A DNA stretch of 64,000 nucleotides from Sambucus nigra (taxonomy: Eukaryota > Streptophyta > Magnoliopsida > Dipsacales > Adoxaceae): assembly GCA_949130495.1 (NCBI GenBank), contig OX422210.1, forward strand, positions 636,888,585-636,952,584, given 5' to 3'. Position 1 is the first letter of the stretch. Each line of letters begins with the position of its first letter. Under the pieces are notes generated by a model that worked only from the letters and a program-made list of their open reading frames with translations, was not told the origin of the DNA and searched no databases. Shown in pieces: positions 45,195 through 56,326 of this stretch. A program made the position numbers and the translations under genes.

Positions 45195-46704
45195 ATGTCT
45201 ATGCCGGTACATACATAAAAAAATTCGAATTATCAAAAAACAAAATGCCTATACAAATTTACCCTCCCATGAATAAATTTGCAAGACCTCAAAATTGTTC
45301 TTCAATCATCTTCGTCAATTCTCAAAGCTTTTCTCATCAGGGTGTGCAACATATCAATCTTCAATTTTGTACCTATACACATGAGATAAAGCAAAAATCT
45401 TCGTGACGCATCGAGTTTGAAATGATATAAGAATAAAGCATTAATAAATCAAATTTCCCCCATAATGCAAAAACTACCCCATAACACATGATAATTCTTT
45501 CTCCCCCTTTTTATGATGTCCCCATATAGACAGATAAGAAGAAACAATCAAAACATGGAGTGTCACGTTAAATTGCAATGCAAAACAAGGATCAAACTAC
45601 ACACATGCAAAGGGATACCTCACAACTTTCACAAACTATTTTTGATTTTTCAAAAAAAAAATTTATACAAAAATAAGATAAAAAAAAAATCACACTATGG
45701 ATTTAAACTCAAACAACCAAGTCATGGAAATGGAATGAATGGGTGTGAACACATTCGATAGGTAAATAAACTCAATCAATCATATGTGCATGATGCATAT
45801 GTGTACCCCTAACGAATGATCATCAAAAGTATCCTTAGGTGTAAAAAATTTGTTGAATTTAAATGACATCGTCTTATGCAAATCAACAAATCAAAGTCAA
45901 ATTGATTTCCACATCAATAACGTCCAAAACTATATAGCGCATTTTCAAGAATTTCAAGGACGTGCAAACCCGTTTTAATTCTCCAGTCAAACTCCCTCAT
46001 ATATATTTTCTTTTAGAGGATAAACTAAATTCTCAAACTTTGGAGAATTGGTGCAAAAACCTAAATGACCCATAATTTGGCATGAATTTCTTTTTATTGC
46101 CTTTAAATTTTTTCGGGCTCTTTGGAACCCGGATAATAAAATTCCACCATTTTTTAGGTCCAATTTAACGGTGGCTTAGTATTCGCAAAGGCAAAATGAA
46201 CCTTTCGCAGCCCTTTCCCGTTTTCAAACAAAACACACAAACTCAAAAAACGGTTCTTATATGCACAATTTCCTTATCAAAATTTATCGCGCTTCGTTCG
46301 TTTTAAGGACAGGATAGAAGTGAAAACACCCAACCAACATCTGATAAGACAAGCACAATAATCAAACAAATCTGTGCATGTGTGCAATAAAGGAAACATG
46401 AGTCAAATATGTAGAAAGTAACACTTAATTACATCTTAATGACTCCAAACATTATAAAGCACAAGGATGAATTGACCTATTGTCTCAAAACACTATCAAA
46501 TAGTCACATGTAAAATGGAATGATGTTGTGACTCGGTCATCCTAAGTCTCATCCATAAACGGTGCAAACAAAATACACAAATCTTTTTGTATTTTTTAAA
46601 AAAATTCCCGAAAAAAAATATACACAAATATGATACATACTAGCAATAGGCAAATAATATCATCATGAAAAACATCCTATGCTAGTAAACCAGTCAACCC
46701 TCAA
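45195..46704 (-). other. Non-coding part of gag-only element, pol missing
   Basis: 1.5 kb after the gag stop codon without protease, integrase, RT or RNase H motifs in any minus frame. AT-rich, with CTTTCTCCCCC on plus. In a complete copia element pol would lie here. Confidence 0.75.
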
Positions 46705-48534
46705 TCATTGGGTTCCGGGGGGGTCCAAAGGTGGTGAGAACTTATTTAAAACCTCCATAAATTCTTGTGAAGTTTTGACTAAAAACTTAACTTTCTCACC
46801 TAGATGAGCAAACTCACTCATGTAGTCTCCGGGAGCATGTAAAGTATCATGTGTGGGTGCATGTGTACCAGAAACATGTGTAGAAGCAAAACGTGACACA
46901 TAACCCAACTTAAAATAAAATTCCTTAAGGTGACCTCTCCTCTTGCAATGTGAGCAAACATAAATAGGCCTAGGAACACCTCTCTCAAAAACTCTAGGAC
47001 GTGCTTTTCTAATAGGAATGGGATGCCTAGGTGGGTTAGGGTGAGTCTCACGTGAATATAACACTAAAGTTGGAACCGACTCGGGTGCTAATAGGGAAGT
47101 AGAAGCACCGTCACGACTTATTCCAAACTTCTCACCTTTACCCTTAAGAACCATATTTTCAACCTTCTTAGGTGTGTTCTCAAAATTGACTTTGACCTCC
47201 CTAGCACGTTCGAGATTACTCTCGAGTTGGGATACACGTGTCGTCAGACTAGACACCGTATCGGTCAAATCACACTTCTCCTTTCTCAAAACCTCCTTTT
47301 CTCTCTCCAAATCTAAAACCTGACGACCTAAATCTCGATTATACTTCTTTGTTTTCAAGGTCTCGGTGTACAAATCTCTAAAAGCTTTTTGGAGCTCACT
47401 TTCATCTCCACTCTCCTCCTCGCTTTCTTCCTCACTCGAAGAACACAAATCACTATCATCTCTCTCGTGTGCACTCTCGTGAGACAAAGTGGGTGTCCTC
47501 ACATGACTAGAAAAAGCGACTACCATCCCATGTGCTAAACCTTTATCCGACTCATCTCCCTCATCACCCTCAATATCACTAAGTGTGGCGGTCATAGCAG
47601 TTTCTTTGCCCTTTCTCCTTATCCTAGTAGGACACTCTTTGGCTATGTGCCCTTTGCCCTCACACTCAAAGCACCTGATCTCATCCTCCCTGTCACTATC
47701 TTTGGCCTCCACTTTCTTTTTATTTGACTCAAAAGATATCTTTTTGTTGGAAGAATTTTCTTTATTTATTTTGAGAAACTTTTTAAAAAAATTCGCAAAC
47801 AAGGCCATATCAAAATCTTCCTCAGAATCAGACTCGTAAACATTTTCTTTCTTTTTCTTAAAATGAGTCTTTAAAGCAACGCCATTATCCTTAGCCTTGA
47901 TGGTTTTGGGAAACATGTCCATTTCATTGGTTTGAAGATCTCCTACAAGTTCTTCTAACTTAAGGGATTTCAAATTTCCCAAAGAGTTCAAAACAGTGAC
48001 TTTATGAATAAAATGTTTTGGAAGAGATCTCAAAATCTTTTTAACGACATGCGTGTTATCAATCACCTCACCCAAATAAAAATTGGTGTTAACAATGTCT
48101 GACAAACGTGCATAAAAATCATCAAAGCATTCAGACTCAGAATTGGTTATAGTCTCAAATTGGGTGGCCAAATTGTGTAACTTAGATTCTTTAACCGCGT
48201 TCGCACCCTCATGTGTCAATTTTAAAACATCCCAAGCCTCTTTAGACGTGGTGCACGTCATAATTCGACGAAACTCATCAGGAGTGATAGCTCCAGAAAT
48301 AGCACTCAAACCACGTGAATTAAATTTAGACATTTTATGATCATCTTCAGACCAGGATGACACGGGTTTTAAAGAGGTGATGTTATCAACGATGACTGTG
48401 GGAGGAGTCCACCCATTTTCGCAAAGGTACCAAACACACTCGTCAATGGCTTTTAAACTATAATTCATGCGAGTTTTCCAATAAGCATAATTAGACCCGT
48501 CAAAAATAGGCATCTGATTATATAAGTGCTCCAT
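46705..48534 (-). CDS. Intact copia-type Gag, 609 aa
   Basis: ATG at 48532-48534, stop at 46705. Residues 1-60 (MPIFDGSNYAYWKTRMNYSL, WYLCENGW) and 80-230 (EAWDVLKLTHEGANAVK, FETITNSESECFDDFYARLS, VVKKILRSLPKHF, LKLEELVGDLQTNE) form the UBN2-type Gag core. At about residue 288 is a CCHC knuckle, CFECEGKGHIAKEC. Acidic Ser/Glu-rich segments follow, and a long coiled coil occupies about residues 375-460 (DLEREKEVLRKEKCDLTDTV). A second knuckle near residue 530 reads CSHCKRRGHLKEFY, its last Cys replaced by Tyr. The protein ends after LDPPGTQ. In full-length relatives the frame continues into pol. It likely binds and packages element RNA, with enzymes supplied by another element. Confidence 0.88.
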   Translation of the reverse strand: MEHLYNQMPIFDGSNYAYWKTRMNYSLKAIDECVWYLCENGWTPPTVIVDNITSLKPVSSWSEDDHKMSKFNSRGLSAISGAITPDEFRRIMTCTTSKEAWDVLKLTHEGANAVKESKLHNLATQFETITNSESECFDDFYARLSDIVNTNFYLGEVIDNTHVVKKILRSLPKHFIHKVTVLNSLGNLKSLKLEELVGDLQTNEMDMFPKTIKAKDNGVALKTHFKKKKENVYESDSEEDFDMALFANFFKKFLKINKENSSNKKISFESNKKKVEAKDSDREDEIRCFECEGKGHIAKECPTRIRRKGKETAMTATLSDIEGDEGDESDKGLAHGMVVAFSSHVRTPTLSHESAHERDDSDLCSSSEEESEEESGDESELQKAFRDLYTETLKTKKYNRDLGRQVLDLEREKEVLRKEKCDLTDTVSSLTTRVSQLESNLERAREVKVNFENTPKKVENMVLKGKGEKFGISRDGASTSLLAPESVPTLVLYSRETHPNPPRHPIPIRKARPRVFERGVPRPIYVCSHCKRRGHLKEFYFKLGYVSRFASTHVSGTHAPTHDTLHAPGDYMSEFAHLGEKVKFLVKTSQEFMEVLNKFSPPLDPPGTQ

Positions 48535-48624
48535 AGGAAAGATTGCGATTTTTCACAAAACAGAAAAAAATTAATATCACACAATTTTGCGGAAAAAAGA
48601 ATACGCGATAAATTAGCGTAACCT

Positions 48625-48636
48625 GCTCTGATACCA
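48625..48636 (-). other. Primer binding site, initiator tRNA-Met type
   Basis: The minus strand reads TGGTATCAGAGC three bases after the right LTR, the standard copia primer site. Confidence 0.9.
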
Positions 48637-48639
48637 ATT

Positions 48640-49676
48640 TGAAAAGTCATAACGGTGTGATAATTGATTAAATTCACAAATTTCTAATTTGTCTCACTTA
48701 TTTAATTAGAGTCTATTAATTCAGCCCCTAAACAAGCATTTAAGTATGATAAATCTTTCAAACCATGTATGAAAAATAAAGACGACCGATATAGGAAAAA
48801 AACCCTTTCGGGTAAAACCTTTTATAACACTTTGAAGAATTCACAAGACTTTTGACTTACATACAACCTGATAATCGTCCACCAGTGTATAATGCACAGT
48901 GGCTTCAGCAAACCTTCAAAGATACGAGAGACAACGAAATACCCTCCAGGCGTCGGTTCGTCGTCTTCGGCTCGTCCATACGCAGAATAACTACGCTCGG
49001 TATCCACCGATCAAAGATGTAGATGCCTTATCCACAGAGGTTGAACAAAAGTAAAGTTGTTCTTAAATACCAAACAATTCACTAAAGCATATGGGAGTTT
49101 TGTGAATTGAAAACTAAAAAGGGAATTAAACCCCAAAAGGAAGAAGCCTAAAGAATTATGCTTTCGCAGTGTTTCTGTTCTGGAAAACGTATAGACTTCT
49201 TAATGAAAACGTTACCATTTAATGAGTATTTATACAAAAATGCACCGCCTTGAAAAACGAGCTCGTTCGAACGAGAAACAGATGTCGCTCGAACGAAGGA
49301 CGCGTGTCGTTCAAATGACATCGCACGACTTCTAATCTCGTTTGAATGAGATACTGATCTCGCGCGAACGACCTGGGCGTCAAAATCGAGGACTGTTTCA
49401 AAACTTAGAAAAAATGCTCATTCTCAAAATATGACGAAAAAGTCGGCTCCAACACTTAGAGAATATTTTGTAAAAATCTCCCAAAAGCTCTAAGTAAAAA
49501 GTAAAGGTATTTAAAACACAACCTTACCAAAGTAAACTTCGCGGAGCCTTGAATGATGAAGAACTTGAGTAATTCGGATCCGTCTTTTATGTAGATGTCT
49601 CGCGAATGCTCTTCGACGGTGTAGCGGTATATGACATAATAAATTGATAACGGACCTATGAAAATATGTCCTTGCA
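48640..49676 (-). repeat. 5' LTR of the gag-only element
   Basis: 1,037 bp. Contains the same palindrome cluster (49260-49372), partly decayed: TCGTTCAAATGACA and TCTCGTTTGAATGAGA show C-to-T and G-to-A changes at CG sites. Confidence 0.92.
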
Positions 49677-49681
49677 ATAAG

Positions 49682-50350
49682 GAACTAGGCTCAAGAATAG
49701 ATTTTAGAGATCCATATTTTTAATAATGACTAGTGTACCCCCATCGATTTCTGACTAATTCTGAAAATATCTGACCAACACTCTTCAAAAACATTTGATA
49801 AATCTTTTAGGACTATAAGGGATTTAAAACTCTTTGGCTAAACTCTGGCTTAATTTGGGCCAAGAATTTTAGGGACAATTGTGGGGTCCAAACCATAAAA
49901 GCCCAATTTCGGTTGGTTAGAGCAGGACCAATATGATTACCACACCGCCTTGGTTCACTCCAGCCATAAATACATGAATATAAATGCTTATCATAAGGAT
50001 AAATACAATCACTTATCAGTTGGATATCAACAGGCTTAGTTGGTTACCAACAATCTCGAATGATATAATCAAAAGTCATCACACAAGCCAATAACAAGCT
50101 GAGAGAGTTCCTTAAACGACTCAACTGCTTTACACTGTTATGCATATAACCCTCACCCTAGGGTTAATGGGGTGTATTTTTTTGAACTTTGAGAGATAAT
50201 AATAACAACTGAAAAAATCTCTCCGTGGACGTAGGTAATTATCGAACCACGTATATCTTTGTGTTGTGGGCATTTTTATATTCTTTCAGTTACTTGCTTT
50301 CTATAGATTATTTATTGTGATTAATTGCAGTCACAGTTGTAATGATGTAA
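49682..50350 (+). repeat. Probable Tat-2 3' LTR sequence
   Basis: The stretch AATCTCTCCGTGGACGTAGG (50215-50235), followed by AACCACGTATATCTTTGTG, is the transcribed LTR segment common in plant LTR elements. It continues the sequence interrupted at 44148. Exact borders are not visible, and its 5' partner is missing. Confidence 0.45.
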
Positions 50351-51780
50351 ATGAAATTATATGATCAAGTGCTTGCTCAAACCAACCAACCAAACCTTCC
50401 CGAAAAAGGAACAAACTCGAAATAACCAGAACATTAAGTCACACACTTTTGGTCGACTCATACTTCCTAAACTCATTTACTTTATTTTTGGATTTAAAAA
50501 TGAGGTTTTTGAGTAAAATGTTGAAAAGGCCTATAAAAAGACCCTTTAGGTTCCTATTTAAAACACACGAGCTTTTTACAACATTCTCTAAATAATAAAG
50601 TTTTAATTCATAACTTGCGTCCCTATAATTTAGTTTTTTATAGAGAGAAACCAATCCATAAACCCATTTCCAAGTTGAGAGTTTCAAACCCAATACTCAA
50701 TTGAAGAAATCCAGCTAAACACCCATTTGAACTAAATATTCCTCCTTAAACCTTCTTTAGCCAAAGATCCATACCGAATACCAACTTGTAATTAAGATTC
50801 AACCCAAAATCAATTTGAGCAATATACTTGTGATTACTTGATAATTTATATTTTTAGAGAGAGAAAGTAAACCCATTTCACAATTGTTGGTTATGAATTA
50901 ATTTTTCTTTACATTTTGGTTATATATCTTATTATTGATCTTTACGGTTGAACTTCATTAAATCTTCACAGTCGGTTGTGTTATTGTTGCAAGGAGTTAA
51001 GTCTTCATAAGCCCTTGGGCTCTTTGGTCTTTTTCTTGGGCAAGGACGGGTGTAGTTCCCTTGTTGGTTGCGATTGCATGGTGTTATAATTCCTTCTGAG
51101 GTTTTTGGTTCCATCTTAGTGAATTGAAGACAGTGAAGTTTCTTGGGTACCATCTCAAGCGTGGATGTAGACAAGGCCGAATCATATTAGACCATCGATT
51201 TTCAAAGTTTCTCTTAAACCCGCTTTACTAACTATTTATATTTGCGTCTTGATTAATTGATTATATTTTAATTAATTTATCATATTGAAATAAGTAAGTT
51301 TTGAAAGTTTTTAAATTATGATTAATTTCATAAATGCTCAATTAACCCCCTATTGAGTATATTTTCGGGGGCCAGCATATCCAATCCTTCTACAAATTCT
51401 AAAAAATACAACTCTCCTTTCCCCTTTTATATACGTAAACAAAACGTAAGTGACTTTAGGTTTGGTCATATCATAATAATACCATTCTCTCCCACCGACA
51501 GACACGAATGTTTTCCCTAATTTTTTTCAACATGAACACAAGGCTATGTATAGCTTAGCGTATAATAAATGAAAATTCAAGCAAACAAGTATTTTAACAC
51601 AAACTATTGTAGTGACATACTCTTACATCAATGAACATTTTATTTAAGGCTATTATGATAGCTTACAAAAACACACCACTAACCTTACCACAAAGCCTAA
51701 CCCTGCCTTAACCAAGCCCTACACACTTGAGTTTAATCTCGCCTTAACTCACCAACCATACATTAACCTCACTACTCATA
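50351..51780. other. No gene recognised
   Basis: AT-rich, LTR-like sequence. A minus-strand frame at 50932-51174 (CNRNQQGNYTRPCPRKRPKS) matches nothing I know. A putative AATAAAAT on the minus strand near 51640 lies just past the coding remnant at 51785-52075. Confidence 0.4.
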
Positions 51781-51784
51781 CATA

Positions 51785-52075
51785 TAACCATCCCTAAGAT
51801 TCGAGGGGCCCTCATCAGAACCATCATCGTCATCATCATCACCTATGGATCCCCAACCATTAGTCACTTGAATAACATGCCTCACTCTTTCAACTCGTTT
51901 GTATTCTCTAAGAACTCTCGACCTTATAATCGTTCCATCCTTAATAATCCTAATAATTTTAGATACTCATCAGATATCGTAAATGTGTCACTATTAGATA
52001 CAGCTAAATGTTGTTGTAATGGTATCCTCATTTGTCAAAGACCATTGATAAGGATAAACAAACCTTCACACATAC
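51785..52075 (-). pseudogene. Minus-strand coding remnant, resembles end of Tat antisense ORF
   Basis: Read leftward: LTNEDTITTTFSCI, then (frame change) SDTFTISDEYLKLL, then IIKDGTIIRSRVLREYKRVE and RVRHVIQVTNGWGSIGDDDD, ending near GSDEGPSNLRDGYMYE and a stop. The end pattern (basic R.Y..ER....QV, then acidic Gly/Asp/Ser) is like the remnant at 3814-3963. Bounded on the right by the solo LTR. Identification is weak; the coding nature is plausible. Confidence 0.35.
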
Positions 52076-52080
52076 ATTGT

Positions 52081-53524
52081 CGATGAGTGCATTATTTTGA
52101 CTATTTTATACCCATATTTATACCTTGTTAGTCCCACTTTATGTTATTTAATTAGTTCTTAGGACTATTTTATTAAAAAGATAAAAATATGCAAGAATGA
52201 ATGAATTCATATTCAAAATGGCAATTTTAAGTAAAAAATGGGCGCTTCGATAATTTTATAATATTCTTGTGCTAATTTGTGAAAAAAATTGCCTAGTTAA
52301 ATTTTTGCGGGTAATGATAGAATTTGGTGCAAATTGATGATCAATTAAAAAAAGACGAGAAAAAGTTGATGTTTACGGTCGTTCGAAAAAAGCTATTTTT
52401 ACACTTGTGGAATCGTAAAAAAAGTCAAGAACTTTTATTCTCCGATTTCAATTAAACTCAGCTAGCGTGTTCAGCAAGCAAATCTAAGACTTTTCGAGTG
52501 GGGGGAAATTCGGTCCCTTATCCCCATCCAAAGATTAAAGAAGTGGAGAGATAGATTCCAACACCATTTCGCCAATCAAAGAGAGTCCCACCACAACTCA
52601 AATACCTCACCACTTGTCTTATAAAAAGGACCCCTAGGCTCACAATTTCGTGTGTAATTTCGAGAGAGGTAATTTCGAGAGAATTTTAGAGAGAGTAATT
52701 TTTTAGGGATTGTATTCAATTTGAGGTCCAAGTCTATGTAATTTTTTAGAGGATTAGAGATTGTTTTGAGAGAACTATTTATAAGTTTGATTTATTAATG
52801 AAAATCTCTACTCATTCTTACAATTTTTCTTTCATTATAATGGCTTGATTATTCTATTAGGATTAGGGTGAAATTTATCATAGTTAACTAGTATTGTCAC
52901 ATTAATTTGATTGTTGTTAATTCCCTACTTGTTTTAATTGTTATCAAAGATTTGGTACTCATTTTAAAAAGACACAAGAGTATTCTTTAAAACCTTCAAA
53001 ATTGCTTTGTCAAAACAATTTTTGAGATTTAAAAGTAGTAATTTTTTATGGATTATGCTTGCACTTTGATTATTTTGATAGTCCATACTTAAACACATTT
53101 GCGAACTTTAAAACTTGTATTTTCTAAGGAAAATAGGGATTTTAGCCGTCTATTATAGACGTTAAAAACATTTTGATCATAACCGTCATATTTTCCGAAT
53201 TAAACACGGCGAGAGTCGGTTTAATTTGAGTTATAAAAAGGGAATGACAACATTAAATTGGTGTGCAATATTAGTTACGTGATAAATGGATCCCGAATCT
53301 TAATTATTTCCTAATTGTTTACAAATATGTTGTGTTACCCCCATTTATCGTAGTTGCGTTTATTTAGTGTAATTCATAATCATTCTCTATCCCATTACTC
53401 TAGTTGGACACTCACAATTATTTTGAACGAAAAAATTGACAAACCTTTGTGGGTTCGACCCGTACTTACACTCGCTATTCTATAATATCCCGTGCACATG
53501 CGGTATTTTATAAATTGACAAACA
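52081..53524 (+). mobile_element. Solo LTR, 1.4 kb
   Basis: Starts CGATGAGTGCATTATTTTGA (the usual TG start mutated to CG) and ends with the U5-like stretch GTGGGTTCGACCCGTACTTA and TTGACAAACA. Flanked by ATTGT (52076-52080) and GTTGT (53525-53529), a 5-bp duplication with one mismatch. A TATAAAAAGG box lies at 52620. No internal coding, primer site or second LTR. Gypsy-type by its ends. Confidence 0.6.
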
Positions 53525-53529
53525 GTTGT

Positions 53530-54440
53530 TCTAATGGTCTCCTCCATTGCTAGAGAATAAATTCCCAATAAATAGTGGGATAGCTTATTCCCAAATTTCT
53601 TGCCAAAGGAATCGCCATAAAAAAAGGTTTACCATAGGTTGGCCAGTTAGGTATACAGGTAGTCATCCAATTACATCATTGGGGCTATCTCCCACACTAA
53701 GGTACAACCTAAAAAATCTTAGTGTCTCCATGCTCGAATAATTATTCAACCAACGTCTCAGTCTCATCTTTCCCGTGGTTAGCACAAGATCTCAAGAAGA
53801 AATGCCCATTATCAAAAGGTTGAAATGGCGGAGGTACGATCAACAAATACTTCTCCATTAACCACATGCTCAACTTCAAATGGATACCTTTTAGATTAGA
53901 TGTGTAGTTTGTCTTTAAATCATACAGACCATTCAGTGTCTCTACAAGGACCACTGTAGTTAAATTACGGTAAAAAGTCATCCATGATACCATAATTACA
54001 ACTTGCGAATCAATGCTAATGTCGCTAGTCATAAAGAACTTTTTAACAACCGAACATACTACCATTTCATCCTCGAATCCTCCAAACTAAACATATTTAA
54101 ACCTCATAGACTCCAAAACTTAAGGGAGAAGACGTAAACTCATATTAGTGACTTCGGAGTCAAAGGAGAATTGTGAAACAATCGACTTAGTATATCTCGA
54201 GCAAACCGTCAAAAATTGTCATTATCTCTGTTATGGTAGGAATCATACCCAACATCATAGATAACTCATCAAAGGTTCAATAGATTTTATCCAAGCCGAA
54301 ACAGAACATATGGTACTCTGGGTATTATAACTCCAAATCCACCATCAACAAACTCGAGTCAATAGGTGTGTTTCTGCACAAAGATGCCGATATTTGATTG
54401 AAAGCGTTATAGAGCATTTTATCTAGGCACATGGTCCCAA
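53530..54440 (-). pseudogene. Unrecognised minus-strand coding remnant
   Basis: 107 codons are open at 53742-54065: KFFMTSDISIDSQVVIMVSW, MTFYRNLTTVVLVETLNGLY, IHLKLSMWLMEKYLLIVPPP, then FFLRSCANHGKDETETLVE. Shorter readable pieces lie on both sides (MLYNAFNQISASLCRNTPID at 54420; YGKPFFMAIPLARNLGISYP at 53630). The composition is protein-like with stops, so it is a decayed gene. I do not recognise it; a host-gene fragment or a transposon passenger are both possible. Confidence 0.4.
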
Positions 54441-55124
54441 ACCTAAGTAAACATTATTTAGATTTTTACGATCCAGTCCTTTAACTAACAATTTTGAAAA
54501 AAAAAAGTCAAACGAATTTTAAACGATCAGGTCCACATTTAAATACCCCCAATTTGAAAAATTCATAAACCTAATCAACTCTTGAAGGTTTCTCTGCAAC
54601 TAACTACTATTCTCCGAACTCGAAAATAACATCAATCGTGCCGCTTTTTTCGTTTGTCCAATAATCGATTACAGCGTTCTTAATCGATTCTTCCTGTATC
54701 ACTTGGCTTTATCATTTGTAAGTTTATCTTTATCAACAGTTATTTTTTCTATTTTCGATCGATTACAATAGGTCAGTGTACTTTGTTTTTATTCAATGAA
54801 CTCATTGTAATTCCGTAATTCATGTGATTGAATAACCTTTTCTATGTTTTATATGAATATGTTTTAATTTTGTATTTTTTATGTATTTATGTTTTGATTC
54901 TATCGTATATAAGTTTATATTTATTAATAATTGTTTTATATCTCGATCATTTACAATAGTTTAGTGTATGTATTTCATTTCGAGTGAATGATATCATTGT
55001 AATTATTAGTTGTATGTGATGAATAAATTTCAATATTCTCTGAATGATTTGATTTTGTTTTTTTTATATATTCATGTAAAATGTTGTGTTTCGATACATA
55101 AACAGATAAAATCAAAACACAATG
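54441..55124. other. AT-rich, no gene seen
   Basis: No frame of interest. Similar short phrases recur (GATCGATTACAATAGGTCAGTGTA at 54757 and GATCATTTACAATAGTTTAG at 54944), a diverged duplication about 190 bp apart. Confidence 0.45.
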
Positions 55125-55580
55125 CTAATATACTGGACATGTTTTAAGACTAATTTTATGTGTGACACATTTTTAGACGACATTGAAACAACATGCCTAC
55201 GTGGTTGTTGAAATTGTTTAGTTCCCTTATGGACGTTGGTCCGCGCCAGCGGAATTACACAATCTTGAAACACCACGTAAGCATGATATTTCAATGTTGT
55301 CTGAAAATGCGGTTATGTGTAGAATTATTGATGTTTAAGACTAATTCTACGTGTACTTAGTTTTGAGTTGACGTTGAATCACTTATGGATATGGGTATGC
55401 GCCAACGGAATTAAACAATTTGACATGCCATGTAAACATGTGTTTTCAATCAGGTATTGAAATTCGGTTACATGTAGAATTATTGATGTTTCATACTAAT
55501 TTTAAGATTACTTGATTTTGAGTTGGCATTGAATCACTTATTGATACGGGTCCGCGCCAGTGGAACTAACCAATTCGACA
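55125..55580 (+). repeat. About three diverged tandem copies of a 155-bp unit
   Basis: A GTCCGCGCCAGCGGAATT-like phrase recurs at about 55240, 55396 (TATGCGCCAACGGAATT) and 55551, spacing 155-156 bp. AGAATTATTGATGTTT also recurs at about 55321 and 55476. It lies just upstream of the MULE coding region and may be its subterminal zone. A related phrase, GTCCGCACTAGCGGCATT, lies at 61531. Confidence 0.7.
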
Positions 55581-55823
55581 TCAGTTTGTAAAGTACACAC
55601 ACTATTTGTAAAGTACACGTGAATGTTTTTTTGAAAAAAGTGCATGTACTTTATAGCTTCACGTGTACTTTATAAATGGTCCCTATAATTTATTCTTAAT
55701 TATATATAAATTTTTTGATATTTCATGTATTAAATTACTACTATTGTTCAACTATTACACTCATTTTTACAATTGCTGACCTTGAAGTAAATGATTTTCG
55801 TCTCTCTTTTACTGCAGGACATT

Positions 55824-56326
55824 ATGGTAAGTAGTATAATAACAAGGTGGTGTTATTTGGATAATATGGCTTGTATTGAAATATTTGAAGATAGATCATT
55901 AGATTTCATATGTAATGAGCTGTGTATTAGGTTTACTGAATTGAGAATTGAGAGTATTTCATTGAGATTTTCATTTGGTGATGAATGTCGGTTCATGTTG
56001 GTTTGTGACAACGATGTTCGTTGTATATTGCGGTCCAAATTGATCATGAAAGATGATATCATTTGGATATATGTCATCGATTCATTAGCATTGCCAAGTA
56101 ATATATGTCGTGAACGGGTTAAATGCTCTAATCAAATTTGTGAAGGGGTTGACTGCAGTAATACAAGTTCTGAGAGGGTTGACAGTGGTGATACAAGTGC
56201 ATAGAGGTTATAGTCTTTATCATCAGGCACTGCAAATGATTTTAATAGTGTCAGTGAAAATGACTTTTATCTTGGAGGTGTGGAGCCAAGTAAGTCAAAA
56301 GTCTTCCAACGATTGGAAGACATATA
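55824..56326 (+). pseudogene. MULE transposase, N-terminal (PB1-like) part
   Basis: ATG at 55824 follows a likely acceptor TTTACTGCAG (55807-55816). It reads RWCYLDNMACIEIFEDRSLD, CNELCIRFTELRIESISLRF, FMLVCDNDVRCILRSKLIMK. This is like the N-terminal domain that precedes the DNA-binding part in plant MuDR-type proteins. It then enters a low-complexity linker of repeated C-S-N and G-V-D units. After a stop (56202) the next frame gives NDFNSVSENDFYLGG and VFQRLEDIYV, where the solo LTR cuts in. Confidence 0.6.

Larger units (their letters stand above)
44149..49676 (-). mobile_element. Copia-derived gag-only element (TR-GAG type), 5.5 kb
   Basis: LTRs 44149-45183 and 48640-49676 start TGAAAAGTC. 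The outer flanks are ATAAG at 44144-44148 and 49677-49681, a perfect duplication. The initiator tRNA-Met primer site lies beside the right LTR and the polypurine tract beside the left, so it runs on the minus strand. The interior is one intact 609-aa gag ORF and 1.5 kb of non-coding DNA. There is no protease, integrase, RT or RNase H. This matches the class called TR-GAG. The LTRs differ by several percent. Confidence 0.93.
12786..50350 (+). mobile_element. Second Tat-lineage element (Tat-2), split by three insertions
   Basis: Plus-strand parts in order: gag (12860-13680), protease (13920-14320), RT 5' half (14467-14979), RT 3' half (31476-31990), RNase H (32040-32335), second RNase H (32394-32684), integrase (32930-34165), antisense coding region (34840-36860 and 43481-43935), and a probable 3' LTR (from about 49682). 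Insertions at 14980-31475, 37005-43475 and 44149-49676 each have a target duplication. Without them the element is about 9 kb, normal for the group. The 5' LTR and start of gag are missing where the Athila-type LTR begins. Right border approximate. Confidence 0.7.

Noticed and set aside
53742..54065. Intact host gene of 107 codons
   Set aside because: Neighbouring stretches carry the same kind of protein sequence with stops and frame changes, so this is a remnant; no family recognised.
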